Below, piece by piece: positions 42,792-54,403 of a stretch of 64,000 nucleotides of DNA (position 1 is its first letter; each line of letters starts with the position of its first letter). Source of the DNA: Streptomyces sp. NBRC 110028 (GTDB taxonomy: Bacteria > Actinomycetota > Actinomycetes > Streptomycetales > Streptomycetaceae); NCBI RefSeq assembly GCF_001417735.1, contig NZ_BBUZ01000022.1:62001-126000 (forward strand), read 5' to 3'. Made by a program: the position numbers and the translations under genes. The notes below the pieces were generated by a model. The model was not told where the DNA came from and searched no databases. It saw only the letters and a list, made by a program, of their open reading frames with translations.

Positions 42792-45257
42792 ATGGAAGAC
42801 CTGGGGGCGGAAGACCCACGCTGGATCGGCGAGTACCGACTGCTCAGGCGGCTGGGCGCAGGCGGCATGGGCCGGGTGTTCCTGGCGTACTCGGCGCGGG
42901 GCCGTACGGTCGCGGTGAAGCTCGTACAGACCGAACTCGCGCAGCAAGCGGAATTCCGGCGGCGGTTCACCCAGGAAGTGCGGGCGGCCCAGCGGGTGGG
43001 CGGCGAATGGACCGCCCCCGTGCTCGACGCGGACACCGAGGCCGCCACCCCGTGGGTCGCCACCGGGTACATCGCCGGGCCCTCGCTGCACTCCATCGTC
43101 GCCGAGTCCGGTCCCCTGCCCGAGCGGACCGTGCGCATCCTCGGCAACGGCCTCACCCGCGCCCTGCGGTCCATCCACGGCGCCGGTCTCGTCCACCGGG
43201 ACCTCAAGCCCTCCAACGTCCTCATCACCATCGACGGCCCGCGCGTCATCGACTTCGGCATCGCCCGCGCCCTGGAGACCGTCACCGACGGCATCCTCAC
43301 GCGCAGCGGCGCCGTCGTCGGCTCACCGGGCTTCATGTCGCCCGAGCAGGTGCGCGGCGAACGCGTCACCCCCGCCAGCGACGTCTTCTGCCTCGGCTCG
43401 GTGCTCGCCTTCGCCGCCACCGGCCGCCAGCCCTTCGGCACCGCCGACAGCGGTGTGCACGCGGTGATGTACCGCATCGCCCAGGAGGATCCCGACCTGA
43501 CCGGGCTGCCGGAGGGGCTGCGCGAGCTGGTCACCGACTGCCTGCGGAAGACCCCGGAGGAACGCCCCGGCCTGGACGCGCTGCTGGACCGCACCGCCGG
43601 TCCGGAGGGCGAGGCGGGCGCGGACGCCGAACCCTGGCTGCCGGGCGGCCTCGTCGCCCAACTCGGCCGCCACGCGGTGCAGCTGCTCGACGTGGAGACG
43701 CCCGCGTCCCCGGTACGGCCCGCGGTGCCCGCCCCGCCGCCGCTCCCGCCGACGGCGGGCGCCGTCCCGCCGCCGCCACCGGGGCCGCCGTCGGCCACGT
43801 CGTACCCCCTGGCCCCGCCCCCGCCCAGCACCCCGCCCAGCAGCCCGCCCCCGGCGGCCACCCCGCCACGGCCCCCGTCCGCCCCGCCACGGACGGCGGA
43901 GGGGCGGGAGGAGGCGCCGGACGCTCCGGCGACGGGTCCCGGCCAGGACGCAGCCCCGGCCGCGGGGCCGCCGCAGAGCGGGCAGCCGGGACCGGGGTCG
44001 CCGCAGGGAGAGCCGCAGGGCGCGGGCCCGTACGCCGCCGCAGGCCCGGCCGCAGGCCCGCAGGGCGAGGCGCAGGCCGCCGCCGGGGCGCACGCCGCGA
44101 GGTCGCAGGCCGCCGGGTCGCCGCAGGCCACGCCGCCGCAGGCCACGCCGCCGCAGGGCGGGCCGCAGGGCGCCGGGCCGTACGGGGCCGGGTCGCCGCA
44201 GGGCGCGCCGCAGGCGTTCGGGCCGCCCGAGGTCACGTCGTTCGGGCCGCCCACGACACCCGGCGGCCCCGGCGGCCCCGGCGGCCCCAGTGGCCCGAAC
44301 GCCCCCGGGGCGCCGGAGCCCCGGCAGCGGGGGCGGCGTAAGACGGTCGTCGTCGCGTCGGCCGCGCTGGCCACGTTGCTCATCGCCGGGGCGGCGGCCG
44401 TCGCCGTGGTCAAGTCCAACGACGACAAGGGCGAGCAGGCCACCGACTACGACAAGGCGACCCACACCGCGCCCGCCGCGGGCCCGGCGAAGTCGAAGGC
44501 GCCCGGCGGGGGTTCGGGGTCGCCGGGGCCGTCGTCCACCGCGCTGGGCTCGACCGGGGACGTGCCGCAGAGCTATCTGGGCGCCTGGGAGGGCGAGATC
44601 AAGCAGGACGGCGACGCCACCGGCAAGATCCGCCGGATCGTCCTCTCCCAGGGCGCGGTCGGCTCGTCGGTGGCGGACACGATGATGTCCGAGCCGGACA
44701 AGTTCTGCCGGAGTTCGGCGACCCTCAAGTCGGCGGACAGCCTGCTGGTGATCGAGGACGAGGACGTGTCGGTCAGCGTCCCGGACGAGGCGTGCGGCGC
44801 CGTCGGGGAGCAGACCCTGCGGCTGGGGGACGACGGCTCGCTCGCGTGGAGCACCACCGACGGCTCCGCGGAGGCGACGCTGCGCCCCTCGAAGACCGGG
44901 GACGCGCCCGTACCGGCCGTCTACGAGGGCACGTGGCTGGCCAAGGACGCGTTCGGGGAGAAGGGCGCCACCCGGAAACTGACGATCAGTCAGGGCGCGA
45001 TCGGCACCGCGGTGGCCGAGCAGATCGGCGACAGCAGCAAGTACCACTGCGAGGGCAAGCGGATGCTGGCCTCGGTCGGAAAGGGCCTGGTGCTGAGCCC
45101 CGTCAAGATCACGAAGGCCACTCCGGAGGATCTGTGCGAATCGGGAACCTCGCTTACTTTCACGGCGTCTGGAAAGGACAAGCTGCGCGTCGTGTATGAA
45201 GATCCCGACAGCTTCAGCGATGAGACCATGACCCAGACCTTCACCCGTCTGGACTGA
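42792..45257 (+). CDS. Membrane Ser/Thr protein kinase with Pro/Gln-rich linker and duplicated exterior domain
   Basis: 821 aa. Kinase domain 1-270: Gly loop GAGGMGRV (22-29), Lys43, HRDLKPSN (135-142), DFG (154-156), SPEQVRGE. A Pro/Gly/Gln-rich linker of about 220 residues contains many GPQG/SPQ repeats; a TM helix lies near 518-540. The exterior part holds two homologous modules: SYLGAWEGEI...RRIVLSQGAVGSSVAD...FC...EAC, and VYEGTWLAK...RKLTISQGAIGTAVAE...YHC...DLC, each with two cysteines. PknB-like PASTA repeats are absent. A sensor kinase with an uncharacterised ligand domain. Confidence 0.93.
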   Translation: MEDLGAEDPRWIGEYRLLRRLGAGGMGRVFLAYSARGRTVAVKLVQTELAQQAEFRRRFTQEVRAAQRVGGEWTAPVLDADTEAATPWVATGYIAGPSLHSIVAESGPLPERTVRILGNGLTRALRSIHGAGLVHRDLKPSNVLITIDGPRVIDFGIARALETVTDGILTRSGAVVGSPGFMSPEQVRGERVTPASDVFCLGSVLAFAATGRQPFGTADSGVHAVMYRIAQEDPDLTGLPEGLRELVTDCLRKTPEERPGLDALLDRTAGPEGEAGADAEPWLPGGLVAQLGRHAVQLLDVETPASPVRPAVPAPPPLPPTAGAVPPPPPGPPSATSYPLAPPPPSTPPSSPPPAATPPRPPSAPPRTAEGREEAPDAPATGPGQDAAPAAGPPQSGQPGPGSPQGEPQGAGPYAAAGPAAGPQGEAQAAAGAHAARSQAAGSPQATPPQATPPQGGPQGAGPYGAGSPQGAPQAFGPPEVTSFGPPTTPGGPGGPGGPSGPNAPGAPEPRQRGRRKTVVVASAALATLLIAGAAAVAVVKSNDDKGEQATDYDKATHTAPAAGPAKSKAPGGGSGSPGPSSTALGSTGDVPQSYLGAWEGEIKQDGDATGKIRRIVLSQGAVGSSVADTMMSEPDKFCRSSATLKSADSLLVIEDEDVSVSVPDEACGAVGEQTLRLGDDGSLAWSTTDGSAEATLRPSKTGDAPVPAVYEGTWLAKDAFGEKGATRKLTISQGAIGTAVAEQIGDSSKYHCEGKRMLASVGKGLVLSPVKITKATPEDLCESGTSLTFTASGKDKLRVVYEDPDSFSDETMTQTFTRLD

Positions 45258-45310
45258 TCGGCCGATCGGCGTACGGGGACCATCGGCACACGGACAGGAG
45301 CCACACCGCG

Positions 45311-47140
45311 ATGGAGAACCTCGGGGCCCAGGACCCGCGGTGGATCGGCGAGTACCAACTGCTCGGCAGGCTCGGCGAGGGCGGAATGGGCAAGGTGTAC
45401 CTCGCCCGTTCGGCCCGTGGCCGTACCGTCGCCGTGAAGCTGGTGCAGGCCGAACTCGCCCGGCAACCGGATTTCCGGGGCCGCTTCGAGCGTGAGGTGG
45501 AGGCGGCGAGACGGGTGGGCGGCCAGTGGACCGCGCCCGTGCTCGACGCCGACACCGAGGCCGCCGTGCCCTGGGTGGCCACGGGGTACATCGGTGGACC
45601 GTCCCTGCACGAGGTGGTGGCCGAGGGCTTCGGGGCGCTGCCCGAGCAGTCGGTGCGGGTCCTGGCGCACGGCCTGTCGCTGGCGCTGCGCGACATCCAC
45701 GGCGCGGGGCTGATCCACCGCGATCTCAAGCCGTCCAACATCCTGATCACGATCGACGGCCCGCGGGTCATCGACTTCGGCATCGCCCGCGCCCTGGACG
45801 CGGTGGGCGGCGGGAACAGCAATCTGACGGTGACGGGCGCGGTCGTCGGCTCGCCGGGGTTCATGTCGCCGGAGCAGGTGCGCGGCGAGACGGTGACCGT
45901 GGCGAGCGATGTGTTCTGCCTGGGGTCGGTGCTCGCGTTCGCGGCCACCGGGCGGCAGCCGTTCGGCCGGGTGGACAGCGGCATACACGCCCTGATATAC
46001 CGAATAGCCCAGGAGGAACCCGATCTGGACGGGCTGCCCGAGGGGCTGCTGAGCCTGGTGAGCGCCTGTCTGAGCAAGGACCCCACGCAGCGGCCCTCGG
46101 TGCCGGACCTCATCGCGTACACCGAGGCGGCCGCGCCCGATCCCGCCGAGCCGTGGCTGCCCGGCGGGCTGCTGGCCCGGCTCGGCCGGGACGCGCTGCA
46201 GCTGCTGGAGGCCGAGAACCCGTACCAGCAGGCGACGGCCCCGGCGCCCGCCCCGCAGCAGAGCGCCTACGCCACTCCCCGGACCCCGTCCGCGTACGCC
46301 GCTCCCCAGACGCCTTCCGCCTACGCCGCTCCGAGCGGCCCGGCGGCGTCCGGGTACCCGATGGCCGGGGCCGCGGGGCCCATGGCGCAGCAGCCGGGCG
46401 GGCCGTGGGCGCGGCAGGGCGGCGGCTACCAGGCACCGGCCGTTCCGCCGGAGCAGGCCGGGAAGGTGCGCTCGGTGCGTGCGCTGGGGAACGCCCTGGT
46501 GGGCGTGTTCAGTCTGTGGATGCTGCTGACGATCAGCGATCTGTATCTGCGGATGTCGCAGTTCGGCGCGCTCCGCGACCTGGCCGACGACGAGGGATCC
46601 GCCGCCGCGGTCGGCCGCAGGGCGGCGGCGATCAGCTCGCTGGACGGCGCGCTGGGCACGTGCGTGATCGCGCTCATCGTGCTGTGGCTGGTGTGGTTCC
46701 GGCGTACGTACATCAACGCCACGGTGCTGTCCCCCGGCCGGTTGCGGTTCGGCAGTGGCTACGCCGTCGGGGCGTGGTTCATCCCGGTCGCGATGCTGTG
46801 GATCCCCAAGCAGATCGCGAACGACGTCTGGACCGGCAGCACTCCCCCGGGCCCCGGCCGGAGGTCCCGCGCGGCGCTGCACTGGTGGTGGATGTTCTTC
46901 GTGATGATGTGCTTCTCCGCCCCGTTCGCCGGTCTGCTGGAGGCCAGCGTCGAGAGCAAGAACGAGGACCGGCGGATCGGGGTCGCCGGCCACATCGCGG
47001 ACGACGTCGTCTCGCTGCTGGCCGCGGCGCTGGCCGTCGTCGTGGTGGTGAAGCTGACCGGGATGCAGGAGAGGCGGCGGGCGGCGCGGCGGCAGCAACC
47101 GCCGGTGCCCGCCGGTGTCTTCGGCCCGCCCGTGGCGTGA
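45311..47140 (+). CDS. Ser/Thr protein kinase fused to a DUF4328 membrane domain
   Basis: 609 aa from ATG at 45311 (ACAGGAG upstream). Kinase domain nearly identical in layout to the upstream kinase (MENLGAQDPRWIGEYQLLGR start, GEGGMGKV loop, HRDLKPSN, DFG), so a tandem duplication is likely. After an Ala/Pro/Tyr-rich linker (TPSAYAAPQTPSAYAAP) comes a four-helix DUF4328 domain (RALGNALVGVFSLWMLLTI; GYAVGAWFIPVAMLWIPKQI; RRSRAALHWWWMFFVMM). DUF4328 proteins usually stand alone; fusion to a kinase suggests a membrane-stress or lipid sensor. Confidence 0.92.
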   Translation: MENLGAQDPRWIGEYQLLGRLGEGGMGKVYLARSARGRTVAVKLVQAELARQPDFRGRFEREVEAARRVGGQWTAPVLDADTEAAVPWVATGYIGGPSLHEVVAEGFGALPEQSVRVLAHGLSLALRDIHGAGLIHRDLKPSNILITIDGPRVIDFGIARALDAVGGGNSNLTVTGAVVGSPGFMSPEQVRGETVTVASDVFCLGSVLAFAATGRQPFGRVDSGIHALIYRIAQEEPDLDGLPEGLLSLVSACLSKDPTQRPSVPDLIAYTEAAAPDPAEPWLPGGLLARLGRDALQLLEAENPYQQATAPAPAPQQSAYATPRTPSAYAAPQTPSAYAAPSGPAASGYPMAGAAGPMAQQPGGPWARQGGGYQAPAVPPEQAGKVRSVRALGNALVGVFSLWMLLTISDLYLRMSQFGALRDLADDEGSAAAVGRRAAAISSLDGALGTCVIALIVLWLVWFRRTYINATVLSPGRLRFGSGYAVGAWFIPVAMLWIPKQIANDVWTGSTPPGPGRRSRAALHWWWMFFVMMCFSAPFAGLLEASVESKNEDRRIGVAGHIADDVVSLLAAALAVVVVVKLTGMQERRRAARRQQPPVPAGVFGPPVA

Positions 47141-47148
47141 TACGACGA

Positions 47149-47173
47149 CGGCCCGCACAGGGTGTGCGGGCCG
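47149..47173. terminator. Terminator between the kinase and purA
   Basis: 11-bp stem (47149-47159 with 47163-47173) with a GGG loop between convergent genes. Confidence 0.8.
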
Positions 47174-47196
47174 CGGTCGCGGTCCCCGGACCGGGC

Positions 47197-49756
<2,560 letters not shown>

Positions 49757-49780
49757 CCGGCCGGCGGACCAGAGTGATCG

Positions 49781-50359
49781 TTACTGCTCCTCGGCTCCGC
49801 CGCGCGCAGCCTGGTAAGCGCGCCAGCGATCCAGCATCGTGTGCAGTTCGCCCTGCATGAACTCGAAGAACTCGGCGGTCTCGGACACCCGCTGCCCGGC
49901 CGGGGTGTCCGGGCCGAGGATCTTCGCCCCGTCCCGCATGGTGGACTCCCACCGCACGAGTATCTGGTCGCGGCGGGACAGCGACTCGTACCAGTTCGCG
50001 TTGCAGAGCCGGTAGCGCTCGCGCCGGGAGCCCGGTTCCCGCTCCCGCGCGACCAGGTCGACCTGGGCAAGGTAGCGGATGGCGCCGGAGACGGCGGCCG
50101 GGCTGATCCGGAGCTGCTCGGCGAGTTCGGCGGAGGTGAGCGCGCCGGAGTCGGAGGCGAGCAGCGCGGCGAAGACGCGGGCGCCCATCCGCTGCATCCC
50201 GGCCTCGACGAGGTCGGCCGCGAACCGCTCGACGAACCGGGACACCGCCTCGCCGTCACGTGCGTCCTGTGCTTGGTCATGCGCTTGTCCGTGCGCTTGT
50301 CCGTGCGCTTGGTCATGCGCTTGGTCGTGCGCGCGGCCCGGTTCGATCAACTCGCTCAC
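49781..50359 (-). CDS. MarR/GbsR-family repressor with HDQA-repeat N-terminus
   Basis: 192 aa from GTG at 50359. Residues 10-32 are HDQA/HGQA repeats coded by a 12-bp minisatellite; the winged helix follows: MQRMGARVFAALLASDSGALTSAELAEQLRISPAAVSGAIRYLAQVDLVAREREPGSRRERYRL. C-terminal helices VSETAEFFEFMQGELHTMLDRWRAY. Divergent from the ABC exporter genes with palindromes between, so it probably represses them. Confidence 0.9.
   Translation of the reverse strand: MSELIEPGRAHDQAHDQAHGQAHGQAHDQAQDARDGEAVSRFVERFAADLVEAGMQRMGARVFAALLASDSGALTSAELAEQLRISPAAVSGAIRYLAQVDLVAREREPGSRRERYRLCNANWYESLSRRDQILVRWESTMRDGAKILGPDTPAGQRVSETAEFFEFMQGELHTMLDRWRAYQAARGGAEEQ
50270..50332. repeat. 12-bp tandem repeat in the MarR gene
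   Basis: About five copies of GCGCTTGTCCGT / GCGCTTGGTCAT run from 50270 to 50332, encoding HDQA and HGQA units at the protein N-terminus. The count may vary between strains. Confidence 0.8.
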
Positions 50360-50394
50360 CGGCTCATCATCTCCCCTCTCCGTCAGATCATCAT

Positions 50395-50431
50395 AAGTTA
50401 ATACAGTTCCTTAACTTCACAAATTTGTGAA
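50395..50431. promoter_or_regulatory. Two overlapping operators in the marR-ABC divergent promoter
   Basis: AAGTTAA (50395-50401) and TTAACTT (50411-50417) form one inverted repeat; TTCACAAATTTGTGAA (50416-50431) is a perfect 16-bp palindrome. This is the only AT-rich patch around and sits 20 bp before the ATPase start, where bound repressor would block the promoter. Confidence 0.65.
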
Positions 50432-50451
50432 AGTAGCGTAGCTTCACCCCC

Positions 50452-51378
50452 ATGACGACGGCAATCTCCGTGTCCGGCCTGCACAAGTCCTTCGGCCGGA
50501 CCCATGCGTTGGACGGCCTCGACCTCGAAGTCGAAACGGGCGAGGTCCATGGCTTCCTCGGGCCCAACGGCGCCGGGAAGTCCACCAGCATCCGGGTCCT
50601 CCTCGGACTGCTGCGCGCCGACTCCGGTGCGGTCCAGCTCCTCGGCAAGGACCCCTGGCACGATGCGGTCGACCTCCACCAGCACATCGCGTACGTCCCC
50701 GGAGACGTCACCCTGTGGCGCAGCCTGAGCGGTGGCGAGGTCATCGACCTGTACGGGCGGCTCCGCGGCGGGCTGGACCAGACCCGGCGCAAGCGGCTGC
50801 TGGAGCGGTTCGAGCTGGACCCGACCAAGAAGGGCCACACCTACTCCAAGGGCAACCGCCAGAAGGTCGCGCTGGTCGCCGCCTTCGCCTCCGAGGTCGA
50901 GCTGCTGATCCTCGACGAGCCGACCTCCGGGCTCGACCCGCTGATGGAGGAGATCTTCCGCGAGTGCGTGGCCGAGGAGCGCGACCGCGGGCGCACCGTG
51001 CTGCTCTCCAGCCACATCCTCAGCGAGGTCGAGGCGCTGTGCGACCGGGTCAGCATCATCCGCAAGGGCCGGCGGGTCGAGTCCGGCTCGCTCGCCGAGC
51101 TGCGCCATCTGACGCGTACGTCGGTGACCGCGGAGCTGGCCGCCCCGCCCAGCGGGCTGTCCGGCCTGCCCGGCGTCCACGGCCTCGACGTCCAGGACCG
51201 GCAGGTCAGCCTCCAGGTCGACGCCGACAACCTGGACGCCGTGCTGCGCCGGCTCACCGAGGCGGGGGTGCGCAGCCTCACCTCCACCCCGCCCACCCTG
51301 GAAGAGCTGTTCCTGCGCCACTACCAGGACGACATCACCCGCACCGGCACCGGCACGGAAGAGGCGATCGCCCGATGA
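50452..51378 (+). CDS. ABC exporter ATPase
   Basis: 308 aa from ATG at 50452. Walker [10 protein letters not shown], signature region [11 protein letters not shown] (SKGNR in place of LSGGQ, common in this subclass), Walker [15 protein letters not shown] loop SSHILSE. C-terminal GYYE-like fold with LEELFLRHY. It is cotranscribed with the permease (ATGA overlap) and divergently controlled by the MarR-type repressor. Probably an efflux system for a toxic or self-made compound. Confidence 0.94.
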   Translation: MTTAISVSGLHKSFGRTHALDGLDLEVETGEVHGFLGPNGAGKSTSIRVLLGLLRADSGAVQLLGKDPWHDAVDLHQHIAYVPGDVTLWRSLSGGEVIDLYGRLRGGLDQTRRKRLLERFELDPTKKGHTYSKGNRQKVALVAAFASEVELLILDEPTSGLDPLMEEIFRECVAEERDRGRTVLLSSHILSEVEALCDRVSIIRKGRRVESGSLAELRHLTRTSVTAELAAPPSGLSGLPGVHGLDVQDRQVSLQVDADNLDAVLRRLTEAGVRSLTSTPPTLEELFLRHYQDDITRTGTGTEEAIAR

Positions 51379-53027
51379 CCGCCGTAGCCGACGCCCGGGT
51401 CACCGGCCGGGCCCGGGGCTCGTCCCGCGATCTGACCGGCACCGGCACCCTGCTGCGGCTCGCGCTGCGCCGCGACCGGATCATGATGCCGGTGTGGGTG
51501 CTGTGCCTCGGGCTGACCGCCTCCAGCACCGTCACCCGCCTCGACAGCGCCTACGACACCCCCGCCCGACGCTCCCAGCTCGTCCAGGACATGAACGGCA
51601 ACGGGGCGACCCGCGCGCTGTTCGGCACCGCCTTCGGCGACTCGCTCGGCGCGCTCACCGTCTGGCGGGTGGGCGCCTTCCTCGCGGTGTTCGCCGCGAT
51701 CATGAGCCTGCTCATCGTCATCCGGCACACCCGCGAGGAGGAAGAGACCGGCCGCCAGGAGGCGCTGTCCTCGTGCGTGGTCGGCCGCCGCGCGGGCCTC
51801 ACCGCGGCCCTGCTCACCGTGGCCATCGCCAACGCCGCCGTCACCCTGCTCATCGCGGGCGGCCTCGCGGGCCAGGGCGGCAGCGGGGCGGTCGCCCTGG
51901 GGCTGGCCGTCGGCCTGTCCGGGATGGCCTTCGGCGGTCTGGCCGCCGTCGCCGCCCAGCTCACCGAGAGCGCGCGGCTCGCCCGGGGGCTCTCCTCGGC
52001 CGCCGTCGGCGTGGCGTTCGTGCTGCGCATGGCGGGCGACGCCGCCGAGGACGGCTCCAAGGGCTCCGGTCATCTGCTGGTCTGGCTCTCGCCGCTGGGC
52101 TGGGCCGAGTACGCCCGGCCGTTCGCGGCCGAGCGCTGGTGGCCCCTGCTGCTGATCGCGGTGCTGGCCGCCGCGTCCATCTCCCTCGCGTACACCCTCG
52201 CGGGCCGCCGCGACGTCGGCGCCAGCTTCTACGCGACCCGCCCCGGACCGCCCGCCGCGGGCCCGTTCCTGCGCGGCGTCTTCGGCCTGGCCTGGCGCCT
52301 CCAGCGCGGCGCCCTGGCCGGCTGGGCCGCCGGGTTCGTCTTCGCGGGCGCCCTCTTCGGCGCCATCTCGGACGGCGCGGACGGCTTCCTCGGCGACAGC
52401 GACCAGACCCGCGAGATCATCGAGCGCATGGGTGGCGCCCAGGGCCTCAACGACGCCTTCCTGGCCGCCATGGTCGGCGTCCTCGGCACCATCCTCACCG
52501 TCTACACCGCCGGTTCCGTGCTGCGGCTGCGCAGCGAGGAGACCGAACAGCGGGCCGAACCGCTGCTGTCCAACGCCGTCAGCCGGGTCCGCTGGGCCGC
52601 CAGCCACCTGGTCATCGCCTACCTCGGCCCGGTCGCCGTGCTCGCCGTCGGCGGTCTCGCGCTGGGCCTGGGCTACGGACTGGCGGCGGGCGACGTGGGC
52701 GGGGCGCTGCCGCGCGTCCTGGGCGCCGCCCTCTCCCAGACCCCGGCGGTGTGGCTGATCACCAGCCTGACGGTCCTGATCGTCGGGGCGCTGCCGACGT
52801 ACTCGGCCGCCGCCTGGGGCCTGGTCGGCTGGGTCGCCGCCCTCGGCTGGATGGGCCCGGCGCTCAAGGTGCCGCAGTCCGTCATGAACACCTCGCCGTT
52901 CAGCCATCTGCCGAAGCTGCCCGGTGCGCACGTCACCGCGGCGCCGTATCTGTGGATGGTGCTGCTCTCGGCCGTCCTGACCGCCGGAGGACTGGTGGCC
53001 CTGCGCCGCCGCGACATCGGCGGCTGA
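51375..53027 (+). CDS. ABC exporter permease (two-half, about 12 TM)
   Basis: 550 aa from ATG at 51375. Two homologous halves, each opening with a hydrophobic helix ([37 protein letters not shown]) and containing [18 protein letters not shown] and [22 protein letters not shown], the coupling motif of the antibiotic-exporter ABC-2 class. Works with the preceding ATPase. Confidence 0.92.
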   Translation: MTAVADARVTGRARGSSRDLTGTGTLLRLALRRDRIMMPVWVLCLGLTASSTVTRLDSAYDTPARRSQLVQDMNGNGATRALFGTAFGDSLGALTVWRVGAFLAVFAAIMSLLIVIRHTREEEETGRQEALSSCVVGRRAGLTAALLTVAIANAAVTLLIAGGLAGQGGSGAVALGLAVGLSGMAFGGLAAVAAQLTESARLARGLSSAAVGVAFVLRMAGDAAEDGSKGSGHLLVWLSPLGWAEYARPFAAERWWPLLLIAVLAAASISLAYTLAGRRDVGASFYATRPGPPAAGPFLRGVFGLAWRLQRGALAGWAAGFVFAGALFGAISDGADGFLGDSDQTREIIERMGGAQGLNDAFLAAMVGVLGTILTVYTAGSVLRLRSEETEQRAEPLLSNAVSRVRWAASHLVIAYLGPVAVLAVGGLALGLGYGLAAGDVGGALPRVLGAALSQTPAVWLITSLTVLIVGALPTYSAAAWGLVGWVAALGWMGPALKVPQSVMNTSPFSHLPKLPGAHVTAAPYLWMVLLSAVLTAGGLVALRRRDIGG

Positions 53028-53038
53028 CCGTCACCGCT

Positions 53039-53083
53039 CTCGGCGCCGGGCCCGCCCCCCCCTGTGGCGGTCCCGGCGCCGAG
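53039..53083. terminator. Terminator between the exporter and P450 genes
   Basis: CTCGGCGCCGGG (53039-53050) pairs with CCCGGCGCCGAG (53072-53083) around a 21-nt loop; convergent genes either side. Confidence 0.7.
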
Positions 53084-53122
53084 CCATGTGCGGCTGCGGC
53101 TGCGGCCACCAGACCTCGGACG

Positions 53123-54340
53123 TCAGACCTCCACCAGCAGCTCCGTCAGCCCGCGGATCACATACCCCGGCTGCCACTCCGGCTCCCGGACCAGCCGCAG
53201 CCCCGGGGCGGCGCGCAGCAGCGCGCCGAAGGACGCGGCGAGTTCGATGCGGGCCAGCGGGGCGCCCAGGCAGTAGTGGATCCCGGCGCCGAAGCTGAGG
53301 TGGGAGTTGTCGGCGCGGCCGAGGTCGAGGGTGTCGGGCCGCTCGAAGCGGGCCGGGTCGCGGTTGGCCGAACCGAAGAGCAGGGCGACCTCGTTGCCGC
53401 GCGGGATGAGGGTGTCGCCCACCCGGATGTCCTCCAGGACCCAGCGCTCGAACAGCTGCAGCGGGGTGTCGTAGCGCAGCAGCTCGTCCACGGCGGTGGA
53501 CAACAGCGCGTCCGGGGCGGCCCGCAGCCGGGCCAGCTGCTCGGGGTGGCGGAAGAGCGTCCACCAGCCGTTGCCGGTGGTGTTGACGGTGGCCTCGTGG
53601 CCCGCGTTCAGCAGCAGCACACACGTGGAGACCATCTCCTGCTCGGAGAGCCGGTCCCCCTCGTCGTGCGCGGCGATCAGCGCGCTGATCAGGTCCTCAC
53701 CCGAAGCCTCGCGGCGGGCGGCGATCAGCCCGCGCAGATACTCCGAGAACTCCTCCGACGCCCGCACCGCGCGGCGAGCCGTCTCCTCGCCCGGGTTCAG
53801 CTCGAACATCCCGCAGATGTCCGCCGACCAGGGGCGCAGCGCCGGGCGGTCGGCGGGCGGAATGCCCAGCATCTCGGCGATGACCTCGACCGGCAGCGGT
53901 TCGGCGACCGCCGCGATGAGATCGCCGCCGCCGGAAGCCACGAACGACTCCACCAGCCCGGACGCCAGCCGCCGGATCGTCGGCACCAGCGCCTGGACCG
54001 TGCGCGGCGTGAACGCCTTGGAGACCAGCCGCCGCAGCCGGGTGTGGTCCGGCGCCTCCAGGTCCAGCATGCCGTTGCCGTTGAGGGTGTAAAACGGCTC
54101 GTGCTCGGGGGGCGGGGCGGTGCGGCCGAACTCCTCGTGGGTGAAGCGGTGCAGATACGTACGCCCCAGCCGCCGGTCGGTCAGCAGGGCGCGCACATCC
54201 TCGTAGTGCGGGATCAGCCACTGGCGCGAGGGCTCGAACCAGTGCGCCCGGCCCTGCTCGCGCAGGCTCGCGTAGGCCGGGTAGGGGTCGGCGACGAACG
54301 ACGGTTGCCACGGGTCGAAGGCAGGGGCTGCGCTGCTCAT
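53123..54340 (-). CDS. Cytochrome P450 (CYP107-like)
   Basis: 405 aa, soluble class I P450. Heme motif FGAGIHYCLGAPLAR with ligand Cys, I-helix LLLNAGHEATVNTTG (Ala-Gly-His-Glu-Ala-Thr), K-helix ExxR in VDELLRY. The position near a two-component pair matches the conserved S. coelicolor P450 at this locus (CYP107U1 type, from memory), with no biosynthetic genes beside it. No ferredoxin gene is adjacent. Substrate unknown. Confidence 0.92.
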   Translation of the reverse strand: MSSAAPAFDPWQPSFVADPYPAYASLREQGRAHWFEPSRQWLIPHYEDVRALLTDRRLGRTYLHRFTHEEFGRTAPPPEHEPFYTLNGNGMLDLEAPDHTRLRRLVSKAFTPRTVQALVPTIRRLASGLVESFVASGGGDLIAAVAEPLPVEVIAEMLGIPPADRPALRPWSADICGMFELNPGEETARRAVRASEEFSEYLRGLIAARREASGEDLISALIAAHDEGDRLSEQEMVSTCVLLLNAGHEATVNTTGNGWWTLFRHPEQLARLRAAPDALLSTAVDELLRYDTPLQLFERWVLEDIRVGDTLIPRGNEVALLFGSANRDPARFERPDTLDLGRADNSHLSFGAGIHYCLGAPLARIELAASFGALLRAAPGLRLVREPEWQPGYVIRGLTELLVEV

Positions 54341-54403
54341 GACCGGACCGTATCTCCGGACCGGCCCCTCCTGAAGAGACCTTTGGTCTGTTGCCGCCAG
54401 GGT

